From assembly GCA_014860845.1 (NCBI GenBank), contig JACZIY010000151.1, positions 1 through 8,426 on the forward strand: DNA of 8,426 nucleotides, in the 5' to 3' direction. The translations under genes were made by a program, and so were the position numbers. The stretch's first letter is position 1; each line of letters begins with the position of its first letter. Source of the DNA: Anaerolineaceae bacterium. GTDB lineage: Bacteria; Chloroflexota; Anaerolineae; Anaerolineales; Anaerolineaceae. The notes below the pieces were generated by a model that saw only the letters and a program-made list of their open reading frames with translations, did not search any database and was not told where the DNA came from. Positions 1 through 6,278 of the stretch are shown in pieces.

Positions 1-29
1 CTTAATTATACAGTAATACAATAATATTT

Positions 30-797
30 CTATCTAAATAAATCATCATTTTCACTTCGAAACAATTCATTTGTATAACTTTCTCTTGAGGGATATGGAA
101 ACCCGCGAATTACAACTACCGGGCGTCCTTCATCGGCCTGACCCATTAAGATCGAAGCAGTTGCTGCTAATTCGTCCGCTGCTCCAATCTCCGTAACTCG
201 TAATTGATATCCAAATCTATCTTTATACCCCCTTCTGTCGATTAGAGCTGGTACACCGCTTACACCAATAGCCACGCCAACAATTCCTTTTCGCCAGGGT
301 CGACCATGGGAATCTATGATGAGAACTCCAACATTTTTCCCTGTTTCATTCTTAATGAAGTTGCGAATAATAGTAGCTGATTTGTCCGGGTCTTGAGGTA
401 ATAAAAGAACCCAACTTTCCGGGTTTTCATCTAGTCCTTTGACATTTGAGTGATCAATACCAGCATTCGCGCAAATAAATCCTAAATTGTGTTGAACAAT
501 CATTAATCCATTTCTTGTACGAATGACCTTAGTTGATTCTTGTAAAATGAGTTCAACTAATCTTGGATCTTTCCCAGTAGATTTAGCATATTTCAAAGCT
601 AGACTTCCTGGTTTTACATCCACTAAATTGACAAGACGATTTTCAGATTTTGATACAACCTTTTGGGCAACAACTAAAATATCTCCATCTTCCCATATCC
701 AATTGTTTTCTTTCGCAGAAATTAAAATTGTTTCAGGTAGAAAAGAAGAAATTTCTACTTCCGGAAATTTTTCGAACGCAGAAACTAATAAATTCAT
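30..797 (-). CDS. cofE: Coenzyme F420-0:L-glutamate ligase (CofE)
   Basis: 255 aa, the usual size of a single-domain CofE; it lacks the C-terminal nitroreductase-like domain of actinobacterial FbiB. Family role: GTP- and metal-dependent addition of L-glutamate, by an amide then gamma-linked bonds, to F420-0 in the cytosol. Visible landmarks: EDGDILVVAQKVVSK at residues 36-50, NAGIDHSN at 111-118, LLLPQDPD at 131-138, the DSHGRPWRKGIVG stretch at 162-174, ADELAA near 207-212, and a C-terminal ELFRSENDDLFR. These follow the order seen in the archaeal enzyme (NAGID, DTNGR, ADE, YRSEEEDV), where they contribute to the metal and GTP site. The start codon directly follows the stop of npdG (TAAATG, no spacer) with only a weak GGAA upstream, so translation is probably coupled. 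It is the last gene of the ssnA-npdG-cofE block. The other F420 biosynthesis genes (Fo synthase, cofC, cofD) are not in the window. Confidence 0.93.
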   Translation of the reverse strand: MNLLVSAFEKFPEVEISSFLPETILISAKENNWIWEDGDILVVAQKVVSKSENRLVNLVDVKPGSLALKYAKSTGKDPRLVELILQESTKVIRTRNGLMIVQHNLGFICANAGIDHSNVKGLDENPESWVLLLPQDPDKSATIIRNFIKNETGKNVGVLIIDSHGRPWRKGIVGVAIGVSGVPALIDRRGYKDRFGYQLRVTEIGAADELAATASILMGQADEGRPVVVIRGFPYPSRESYTNELFRSENDDLFR

Positions 798-1448
798 TTA
801 CGAAATTCCAGTTATTTTTATGCCAGCATCATGAATTCCAAATTGTTTATTGATACCAATTAATATGGATGTCAGACCTTCAACCACAACAGAATTTTCG
901 ATGGGACCTGCATCGATACCAACTAGCCCGGCTTCGTTAACAAGCTTAATAACAGCTTCTCGAGAAGCTTTGCTGTCACCTGTTACCAAAACATCACAGG
1001 CTACTTCACCATCTTCCACCAGGTGCTCATATGAAATGTTCTGAAAAGCGGCCACAACACTGGTGTTTTCTCCTAATATTTCTTTTGCTTCCAATGTCGC
1101 ACTTCCAGCAGGTGGCATCTGCACTTTTGTAACTTTAGGTGGCACCAGCGGTACAGTAACATCTATGACAATCTTGCCCTGGCTTGCTTCTTTTATGTAT
1201 TCACACATTGTTTTGTGTGCATTGAAAGGTACCGTTAACACAAGTAATTCAGCATCTTTTGCAGCTTCTAAATTCTCCTTACCTGCAATTTTTATTTTAT
1301 TTCCTAGCATTTCTTGTAGTTTTACAGCTGCATCCAGTGCTTTACTTTCTTGTCTCGATCCGATCGTAATTTCGTGACCAGCTTTCGCCCATCGATAACC
1401 AATCCCCATTCCTTCTTTTCCTGTACCACCTAAAATTGCAATTTTCAT
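798..1448 (-). CDS. npdG: F420H2:NADP+ oxidoreductase (NpdG/Fno)
   Basis: Catalyses reversible hydride transfer between reduced F420 and NADP+ in the cytosol. The 216 aa protein starts MKIAILGGTGKEG, a Rossmann dinucleotide loop, followed by GHEITIGSR; with this start Ser31 and Arg32 take the same numbers as the NADP 2'-phosphate-binding pair in Archaeoglobus Fno. Other family landmarks: VLTVP (about 70-74), DVTVPLVPP (about 96-104), VVAAFQNIS (about 131-139), VTGDS (about 155-159) and the late IDAGPIENSVVVE segment (about 178-190). An in-frame ATG lies 9 nt upstream (1457), but the AAGGA Shine-Dalgarno (minus strand of 1457-1461) overlaps it and sits 8 nt before the ATG at 1448, so I chose the shorter form. 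The gene follows ssnA by 18 nt and abuts cofE. The family is certain; the physiological direction (making F420H2 or NADPH) cannot be read from sequence. Confidence 0.93.
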   Translation of the reverse strand: MKIAILGGTGKEGMGIGYRWAKAGHEITIGSRQESKALDAAVKLQEMLGNKIKIAGKENLEAAKDAELLVLTVPFNAHKTMCEYIKEASQGKIVIDVTVPLVPPKVTKVQMPPAGSATLEAKEILGENTSVVAAFQNISYEHLVEDGEVACDVLVTGDSKASREAVIKLVNEAGLVGIDAGPIENSVVVEGLTSILIGINKQFGIHDAGIKITGIS

Positions 1449-1466
1449 ATAGTCCATCCTTTAATG

Positions 1467-2813
1467 TTAATTAAATTGATTGTTGTATCGATCCCAAACC
1501 ATTTTATGTATTCGATATGCTTCACTATATATTTTATTCTCATCGATGTTAACCAGTTGCTTATTCTTCATAAGGATTTTGCCTGCCACCATGGTCATGG
1601 TAATCATACTATGATGCATGCCAAACAAAATATGCCATGGTAAATTACCTGGGTGAATTTCGGTGAATGGGAGGTAATCGACAAAAATTATGTCAGCTTG
1701 TGCTCCCGGAACAAGCGAACCGATTGGTAAATTAAATTGTTGAGAAGCTAAAGCTGAATTTTGATAAATTGCCATTTCAACAACATCAAATCCCCCCATT
1801 CTTCTTGGATCAAGATTTACCAATTTATGAACAAGGTATGCAGTTTTCCATTCGTCCCACATTGTATTGGAGAACCCATCATTTCCGAGACAAACTTTTA
1901 CGCCAGCTCGCATCATCGATTCAATATTTCCAATACCCACTGCATTATTCATATTTGATCGTGGTTGATGTGTGACCCAGGTTTTTGTTTCTGCCAGGAT
2001 ATTGACTTCTTTTGCATCAACATGAACTGCATGAGCTACGATTGATTTCTCATTCAATATGTTTTTTTTCAATAATCGGTCTACTACACGCATTCCTGAT
2101 TTTTTTACACTGTCGTATTCGTCAACAGGGTGTTCAGCAACATGAATATGAAAACCTGTCCCGGAAGGGGTATTACTTTGACTTAATTCAAGAGTTTTGT
2201 CCGATAGTGTCAGACTGGCATGCAATCCAAATGTTGCAGCTAATCTACCATTCAAATTGTCACCAATGTTGATTCTCTTTATAAACCTGACATTTTCATT
2301 TATGCCCTCTCTTGCCTTCTCATAACCGTCCCGGTCTGTTACTTCATAACACAAAGATGCTCTTATTCCGGATTGATCCACAACATCAGCAATGACATCC
2401 AATGAATTGGAAATTGCATTGGGAGATGCGTGATGGTCAAATAAACTGGTGTTTCCGTGTTTGATCGCATCAATGATACAAACCCAGGCAGATGACGCGA
2501 CACTTTCTTCGTCCAAAGCCTTATCCAAAGCCCACCAAAGATTACTCAAAATTTCTGGAAAAGCTGAAGGAGGATCACCAGGTATCGCTAAACCTCGGGA
2601 ATATGCCCCATAAAAGTGCGTATGCGCACAAATTAATCCGGGCATCACATATTGACCTTTTGCATCCAAAATCTCATCATCTGGATTTTCTTGCAACAAA
2701 TTGTCAAATGAATCTATTTTTTTAATCACATTCCCTTGAATCAAAATTGATTTATCTTCAATAATTTCATTTGGTTTTGTCCAGGTAATAATTTTTCCGT
2801 TGGTTATAATCAT
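1467..2813 (-). CDS. ssnA: SsnA-type amidohydrolase (aminohydrolase)
   Basis: 448 aa metal-dependent hydrolase of the amidohydrolase superfamily, in the branch with guanine, chlorotriazine and methylthioadenosine/SAH deaminases. It resembles Escherichia coli SsnA throughout: shared landmarks are MPGLICAHTHFY (57-68), the NLWWALDKALDEES segment (91-104), DHHASP (126-131), RSNMNN (285-290) and a C-terminal FGMHHS. The full metal and catalytic set of a deaminase is present: His64 and His66 (HTH), His224 and Glu227 (HVAE), His261 (VAHAVH), Asp312 (GNDGF). The N-terminal beta-sandwich and the ADIIFVDY region complete the composite fold. The likely reaction is hydrolytic deamination of a purine-like or other N-heterocycle; the substrate is unknown for SsnA itself. 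A clean AGGAG (minus strand of 2820-2824) sits 6 nt before the ATG. It heads the block with the two F420 genes, a neighbourhood unlike the E. coli purine-catabolism locus. Confidence 0.85.
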   Translation of the reverse strand: MIITNGKIITWTKPNEIIEDKSILIQGNVIKKIDSFDNLLQENPDDEILDAKGQYVMPGLICAHTHFYGAYSRGLAIPGDPPSAFPEILSNLWWALDKALDEESVASSAWVCIIDAIKHGNTSLFDHHASPNAISNSLDVIADVVDQSGIRASLCYEVTDRDGYEKAREGINENVRFIKRINIGDNLNGRLAATFGLHASLTLSDKTLELSQSNTPSGTGFHIHVAEHPVDEYDSVKKSGMRVVDRLLKKNILNEKSIVAHAVHVDAKEVNILAETKTWVTHQPRSNMNNAVGIGNIESMMRAGVKVCLGNDGFSNTMWDEWKTAYLVHKLVNLDPRRMGGFDVVEMAIYQNSALASQQFNLPIGSLVPGAQADIIFVDYLPFTEIHPGNLPWHILFGMHHSMITMTMVAGKILMKNKQLVNIDENKIYSEAYRIHKMVWDRYNNQFN

Positions 2814-2819
2814 TCGTCG

Positions 2820-2824
2820 CTCCT
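2820..2824 (-). promoter_or_regulatory. Shine-Dalgarno of the ssnA-type gene
   Basis: AGGAG on the minus strand, 6 nt before the ATG ending at 2813. It fixes the start of the aminohydrolase and shows that this lineage uses strong anti-SD pairing when a leader exists, in contrast to the comEA start. Confidence 0.8.
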
Positions 2825-2866
2825 GTGTCGTTAATTTTATTTGTCTAATCTATTGTGATTATTTGA

Positions 2867-2896
2867 TTTACCTTTATAAGAAATTTACTTTATAAT
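2867..2896 (+). promoter_or_regulatory. Probable sigma70-type promoter for the M20 peptidase/DUF1385 genes
   Basis: A perfect TATAAT (-10) at 2891-2896 lies 18 bp after TTTACC (4 of 6 match to TTGACA) at 2867-2872. Transcription would begin near 2903, leaving a leader of about 26 nt that holds the ribosome binding site at 2916-2920. A second weaker pair, TTGTGA (2853-2858) and TATAAG (2875-2880) with a 16-bp spacer, could also serve. No equally clear promoter was found for the opposite strand; TATAAA (minus strand of 2889-2894) is a possible -10 for ssnA, but I see no matching -35. Confidence 0.6.
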
Positions 2897-2907
2897 CAGG
2901 TTCGAAT
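2896..2907 (+). repeat. 12-bp box in the divergent control region, repeated inverted at comEA
   Basis: TCAGGTTCGAAT lies immediately after the -10 of the rightward promoter, across its expected transcription start. The same 12 bp occur on the opposite strand at 5241-5252, between the -35 and -10 of the comEA promoter, and the inner 10 bp again at 5273-5282. The core TTCGAA is palindromic. Position in two control regions suggests an operator, but 12-bp matches arise by chance in AT-rich DNA of this length, so this stays tentative. Confidence 0.3.
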
Positions 2908-2915
2908 TTATTCAT

Positions 2916-2920
2916 AGGAG
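2916..2920 (+). promoter_or_regulatory. Ribosome binding site that decides the M20 peptidase start
   Basis: AGGAG lies 8 nt before the ATG at 2929. An in-frame GTG at 2920 uses the last G of this motif as its own first base, so it cannot be served by it. The ATG is therefore the start, not the GTG. Confidence 0.8.
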
Positions 2921-2928
2921 TGGTTAAA

Positions 2929-4308
2929 ATGTCATCAAGATCTGATGCTCTCGAGTATAGTAAGAAAAATTATGATTTCTATCAAGGAATTTTACAAGAT
3001 TTTATTAAAATTCCTTCTATTTCAACAGATCCAATTCGCAAACCGAATATGTTGGAAGCAGCAAATTTTATCAAAGAAATTCTAAACCAATTTGGAATTA
3101 ATGAAGTACAGATTTTAGAGACCAAGGGCCATCCTGTAGTGTTTGCTGAAAAAAAATCTGAAAACAAAAATGCATTAACTGTGTTGATCTATGGTCATTA
3201 TGATGTTCAGCCTTCCGATCCAATAGAACTATGGCAAACTGATCCATTTACACCCAAGATAAGAAATGACCGGTTATTTGGCCGCGGTGCGTCTGATATG
3301 AAAGGCCAAATTATCGCCTGTCTTGCCGCATATCATTCAATTAATTCAACAGGTCAAATTCCAGTAAATTTTAAATTTATCATCGAAGGTGAAGAAGAGA
3401 TAGGTTCTCCAAATTTAGCTGATTTTTTGGCTACCAATAAAGATTTGTTAAGGTGCGATGTTATATTAAATCCGGATGCTGGTATGATTTCTCCCGAACA
3501 TCCAACAATCGTTTATGGATTGCGTGGGCTGACATATTTCGAATTGAATGTTTATGGTCCAGATCATGATCTCCATTCAGGAATGTTTGGGGGGATCATT
3601 CACAATCCTGCAATTGTTTTATCTGAATTAATAACCAAAATGCATGATGAGGATTGGAAAGTCACTCTTCCAGGGTTTTATGATGATGTAATCCCAATGT
3701 CTGATGAGGAAAGAGAACAACTTTCAAGGTTGCCCATTTCTGAAGAAGATTTAAAACGTCAGACAGGTGCGCCTGCTTTGTGGGGGGAAAGAGGTTATAA
3801 CCCGATAGAAAGACTGGGTTCTCGCCCAACCCTCGAGATTAGTGGGATGCTTTCTGGATTTATCGGGGAAGGTTCAAAAACAATTATTCCTTCATCAGCA
3901 ATGGCAAAGATTTCAATGCGAACTGTTCCTAACCAGGATCCAGATATAATTTATAAACAATTGAAAAATTTTATTGAAATAAATATCCCTCAGACCGTTA
4001 AATGGGATTTAAAGCAATTTGCTGGTGGTTGGGCATCAACTTCTGATACAAGTAATCCTGGGGTCATTGCCCTGACAAAAGCCCTTGAAACCGAATGGGG
4101 AAGTGCGCCACTCTTTAAGCGCGAAGGTGGTTCAATACCAGTCGTTGCTGCCATGCAAAGAATTCTGGAAAAAGACTCGGTACTGACTGGATTTGGGTTA
4201 CCAGAAGATAAAATTCACTCGCCTAACGAAAGTCTTCATTTGCCAACATGGAAAAATGGAATACTTTCCTTAATTCACTTTTTCTTTAATTATGCAGGTT
4301 TAGAATGA
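2929..4308 (+). CDS. M20 family metallopeptidase, CNDP-like dipeptidase group
   Basis: 459 aa dinuclear-zinc hydrolase of the ArgE/DapE/CPG2/carnosinase family, probably cytosolic (no signal peptide). The metal and catalytic residues are all visible: His90 and Asp92 in GHYDVQP, bridging Asp123 in GASDMKG, the glutamates of IEGEEEIGS (Glu156 as base, Glu157 as ligand), Asp183 in NPDAGM, and His430 in HSPNES. DLHSGMFGG (214-222) supplies the histidine that reaches across the dimer in CNDP2, and the lid domain is full length, so this is the long carnosinase-like form rather than the short ArgE/CPG2 form. REGGSIP (398-404) is another family mark. Likely activity is cleavage of dipeptides or similar amides; the substrate cannot be named. 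It is transcribed away from the ssnA-npdG-cofE block and its stop overlaps the next gene by ATGA, so the two are translated together. Confidence 0.9.
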   Translation: MSSRSDALEYSKKNYDFYQGILQDFIKIPSISTDPIRKPNMLEAANFIKEILNQFGINEVQILETKGHPVVFAEKKSENKNALTVLIYGHYDVQPSDPIELWQTDPFTPKIRNDRLFGRGASDMKGQIIACLAAYHSINSTGQIPVNFKFIIEGEEEIGSPNLADFLATNKDLLRCDVILNPDAGMISPEHPTIVYGLRGLTYFELNVYGPDHDLHSGMFGGIIHNPAIVLSELITKMHDEDWKVTLPGFYDDVIPMSDEEREQLSRLPISEEDLKRQTGAPALWGERGYNPIERLGSRPTLEISGMLSGFIGEGSKTIIPSSAMAKISMRTVPNQDPDIIYKQLKNFIEINIPQTVKWDLKQFAGGWASTSDTSNPGVIALTKALETEWGSAPLFKREGGSIPVVAAMQRILEKDSVLTGFGLPEDKIHSPNESLHLPTWKNGILSLIHFFFNYAGLE

Positions 4309-5195
4309 AAACTGAAAAACTTAGAATGCCAACCTATGGTGGTCAGGCCTTGATTGAGGGCGTTTTGATGCGCGGAAGCAAATATTTGGCTGCAGCTTAC
4401 CGTAAACCTGACGGGGAAATAATCGTAGAAACAGAAGAATTAGGGAAAATCTACCAGAGCCCGCTTAGAAAAGTGCTATTTTTACGTGGTTTAATTATTC
4501 TCTGGGATGCATTAGGCTTAGGAACGAAATATTTAACCAAATCTGCGAATTATCAGACCGAGGACGAAAAGGAAAAAATTGAAGGGCCTGCGTTATATAT
4601 GACATTAATTATTTCTTTAGCCGTTGCGATGGGTTTATTCTTCCTCACACCTGCATTATTAGGTAAAGCTCTTGAACAATGGTTGGGCTTCTCAAATGTT
4701 ATTCAGAATCTAATTGAAGGTTTAATTCGTCTGGTTTTTGTGATCCTCTATATCTGGGGTATCGGAAAAATGGCAGACATTAAAAGAGTATTTTCCTACC
4801 ATGGTGCAGAACATAAAACTATCAACGCTTTCGAAGCGAAAGTTGAGCTAAAACCAGAATTGGTTAAGCAATATTCTTTGCAACATCCAAGATGTGGAAC
4901 GGCTTTCATCCTTTATGTCGTTCTATTTTCTGTGATTATATTTACCTTTCTCGGAGATCTCGGATGGTTGCTATTAATCACTTCGAGATTGGTATTAATA
5001 CCTCTTATTGCGATGATTGCTTATGAATATATTCGGTTTACCGCTGACCATTTGGAAAACCCCATCATTTCTTTATTTGCTAAACCAGGATTGTGGTTAC
5101 AAAAATTAACCACAAACGAACCAGATGAAAAAATATTGGAAGTGAGCATAGCAGCTTTTACTGCGATGTATCAATTAGAAAACGATACAATATGA
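4305..5195 (+). CDS. yqhQ: DUF1385 (YqhQ-like) integral membrane protein
   Basis: 296 aa membrane protein of the widespread DUF1385 family (B. subtilis YqhQ); no biochemical function is established to my knowledge. Family signatures are intact and in order: GGQALIEGVLMRG (12-24), PDGEI (35-39), FLRGL (59-63), YHGAEHKTINAFEA (165-178), HPRCGT (194-199) and a C-terminal TNEPDEKILEVSIAAF (270-285). Hydrophobic segments lie near 97-119, 132-156, 200-216 and 220-240. The invariant His/Glu/Cys residues (His166, Glu169, His170, His194, Cys197) sit on loops between membrane segments and look like a metal or active site, which is inference. The start overlaps the stop of the M20 gene (ATGA), with AGG at 4296-4298 as ribosome binding site. 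A 7-bp AT-rich hairpin follows the gene (5197-5215) but lacks a T tract. Confidence 0.9.
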   Translation: MKTEKLRMPTYGGQALIEGVLMRGSKYLAAAYRKPDGEIIVETEELGKIYQSPLRKVLFLRGLIILWDALGLGTKYLTKSANYQTEDEKEKIEGPALYMTLIISLAVAMGLFFLTPALLGKALEQWLGFSNVIQNLIEGLIRLVFVILYIWGIGKMADIKRVFSYHGAEHKTINAFEAKVELKPELVKQYSLQHPRCGTAFILYVVLFSVIIFTFLGDLGWLLLITSRLVLIPLIAMIAYEYIRFTADHLENPIISLFAKPGLWLQKLTTNEPDEKILEVSIAAFTAMYQLENDTI

Positions 5196-5233
5196 GTGTT
5201 TGATTTTCTCAAATAATCTAATCGACAACCAAC

Positions 5234-5261
5234 TTGACACATTCGAACCTGAAAATATACT
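5234..5261 (+). promoter_or_regulatory. Near-consensus promoter giving a leaderless comEA transcript
   Basis: TTGACA (5234-5239, 6 of 6) and TATACT (5256-5261, 5 of 6) are separated by 16 bp. The expected start point, 6-8 nt after the -10, falls on or next to the A of the comEA ATG at 5268. There is no Shine-Dalgarno between 5245 and 5267, as expected if the message begins at the start codon. The spacer contains the inverted-repeat arm at 5241-5250. Confidence 0.75.
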
Positions 5262-5289
5262 TATTTTATGAAAGGTTCGAATTTTTTTT
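5241..5289 (+). terminator. Terminator-like hairpin interleaved with the comEA promoter and start
   Basis: ATTCGAACCT (5241-5250) and AGGTTCGAAT (5273-5282) form a perfect 10-bp stem. Inside it, AAAATA (5252-5257) pairs with TATTTT (5262-5267) around a 4-nt loop, and the comEA ATG lies in the asymmetric internal loop. The stem runs straight into a T tract (T8 at 5282-5289, seven of them past the stem). This is the layout of an intrinsic terminator, but the stem has only four G-C pairs, so efficiency is uncertain. Transcripts begun at the local promoter lack the 5' arm and cannot fold it. The repeat could instead be a protein-binding site. Confidence 0.45.
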
Positions 5290-5819
5290 GGTATCTATTA
5301 TCGATACTCACTGGGGTATTAATCGCTGGAGTAATTCTTTTATTAAATACAAAGGATACGGGATTATCGATAACAGTTGTACCTGCTCCTACACCTCTAC
5401 CAGTCAAAGTATATTTATCTGGGGACATAGAAAATCCTGGTGTTTATCAACTTCCAGTTGATAGTCGTTTGGAGGATTTAGTAATTCTCTCAAAAATAAT
5501 AATTCCTCCAGAGTCTGATCTTAACATGGCTTCCAAATTATATGACGGTCAGCATATCCAAATCACATCGAACAAATCAGCTGAAAGAATAAATGCGATC
5601 ACGATCAGCGATTCAGAAAAAATTAATATCAATGAGGCAGATATTGAAGAGTTGATGCTCCTACCAGGTATTGGAGAAACGAAAGCCAAGGAGATTGTTA
5701 TGTATAGAGAATCCTATGGCTATTTTGATACAATAGAAGATATACTTAATGTCCCTGGAATTGGAGAAGCAACTTTTGAACAATTAAGGGATAAAATTGC
5801 GATAAATTCTGTAAATTAA
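5268..5819 (+). CDS. comEA: ComEA-type SLBB/helix-hairpin-helix protein
   Basis: 183 aa membrane-anchored DNA-binding protein resembling competence receptor ComEA, which in naturally competent bacteria binds double-stranded DNA outside the membrane and passes it to ComEC. Domains: one membrane segment at 7-27 (signal anchor), a proline-rich linker (39-45), an SLBB domain (about 46-100, with VKVYLSGDIENPGVYQLP and KLYDGQHIQI), and a tandem helix-hairpin-helix module at 119-178. The latter opens with ININEADIEELMLLPGIG and carries the two hairpins LPGIG (132-136) and VPGIG (162-166). Size and architecture match full ComEA rather than a short HhH protein. The start is the first ATG, without a Shine-Dalgarno, apparently leaderless. 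comEC is not adjacent; yqeY follows 11 nt after the stop. Transformation competence of the organism cannot be concluded from this gene alone. Confidence 0.88.
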   Translation: MKGSNFFWYLLSILTGVLIAGVILLLNTKDTGLSITVVPAPTPLPVKVYLSGDIENPGVYQLPVDSRLEDLVILSKIIIPPESDLNMASKLYDGQHIQITSNKSAERINAITISDSEKININEADIEELMLLPGIGETKAKEIVMYRESYGYFDTIEDILNVPGIGEATFEQLRDKIAINSVN

Positions 5820-5830
5820 CGAGGTATGAC

Positions 5831-6277
5831 ATGAGTTTAAAAGATCAATTATCAGAAGCGCTGAAAGTATCAATGAAAGAATCAAATACTGATTCAAAGC
5901 GAGTTATTCGCATGGTCATATCCAGCATCAAAAATAATGAGATCGATAATAGAAAATTTTTAACTGATGAAGAGGTAATCTCTATTCTGCACAAGGAAAT
6001 AAAAAGTAGACACGAGGTTATAGAAGGAGCAGAGTTAAATAATCGTCAGGATTTAATCCAAGAGGCGCAAAATGATATCAAAATCCTCAATGCCTTCTTA
6101 CCAGAAGGGTTATCTACAGAAGAAATCACTTTGATTGTAAAAGAATGTATTGCAGAAGTTGGAGCACAAACACCTGCAGATATGGGAAAAGTGATGAAAA
6201 TTGCATTACCAAAAATTGCAGGAAGAGCTCCAGGTAATCAAGTTAGCCAGATAGTGAAAGAATTATTACAAAATTAG
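5831..6277 (+). CDS. yqeY: YqeY/GatB-related domain protein
   Basis: 148 aa, the standard size of free-standing YqeY proteins, which share the C-terminal tRNA-binding helical domain of the amidotransferase subunit GatB (Asp-tRNA(Asn)/Glu-tRNA(Gln) amidotransferase). Family features: an N-terminal helical part with KRVIRMVISSIKNNEID (23-39), LTDEEV (44-49), FLPEGLSTEEI (89-99), then ADMGKVMK (116-123) and the GRAPGNQVSQIVKELL end (131-146). A role with tRNA is suggested by homology only; no reaction is known for the stand-alone protein. A GAGGT at 5821-5825 lies 5 nt before the ATG. An earlier ATG at 5826 meets a stop after two codons and is not a gene. It sits between comEA and pgpH, the latter starting 1 nt after its stop, so it is part of an operon. 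Confidence 0.93.
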   Translation: MSLKDQLSEALKVSMKESNTDSKRVIRMVISSIKNNEIDNRKFLTDEEVISILHKEIKSRHEVIEGAELNNRQDLIQEAQNDIKILNAFLPEGLSTEEITLIVKECIAEVGAQTPADMGKVMKIALPKIAGRAPGNQVSQIVKELLQN

Positions 6278-6278
6278 C

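Noticed and set aside
1449..1457. ATG at 1457 as the start of npdG
   Set aside because: It overlaps its own Shine-Dalgarno, and the ATG at 1448 aligns with the first residue of known Fno proteins.
523..2725. Several open frames of 64-104 codons on the plus strand opposite cofE, npdG and ssnA
   Set aside because: They lie antisense to genes with clear family motifs, have low-complexity translations and no ribosome binding sites; they are shadows.
2920..2931. GTG at 2920 as the start of the M20 peptidase
   Set aside because: It overlaps the AGGAG that correctly precedes the ATG at 2929 and would have no ribosome binding site of its own.
5197..5215. Hairpin TGTTTGA/TCAAATA after the DUF1385 gene as a terminator
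   Set aside because: The stem is AT-rich with one G-U pair and is not followed by a T tract; too weak to call.
5273..5289. GGTTCGAAT resembles the T-loop (B box) of a tRNA gene
   Set aside because: No acceptor stem, D-arm or anticodon arm can be placed around it; the upstream bases are a promoter and the downstream bases encode ComEA. The same holds for the copy at 2899-2907.
5234..5461. 75-codon plus-strand frame overlapping the comEA start
   Set aside because: It runs out of frame through the comEA membrane segment and SLBB region and shows no recognisable protein.
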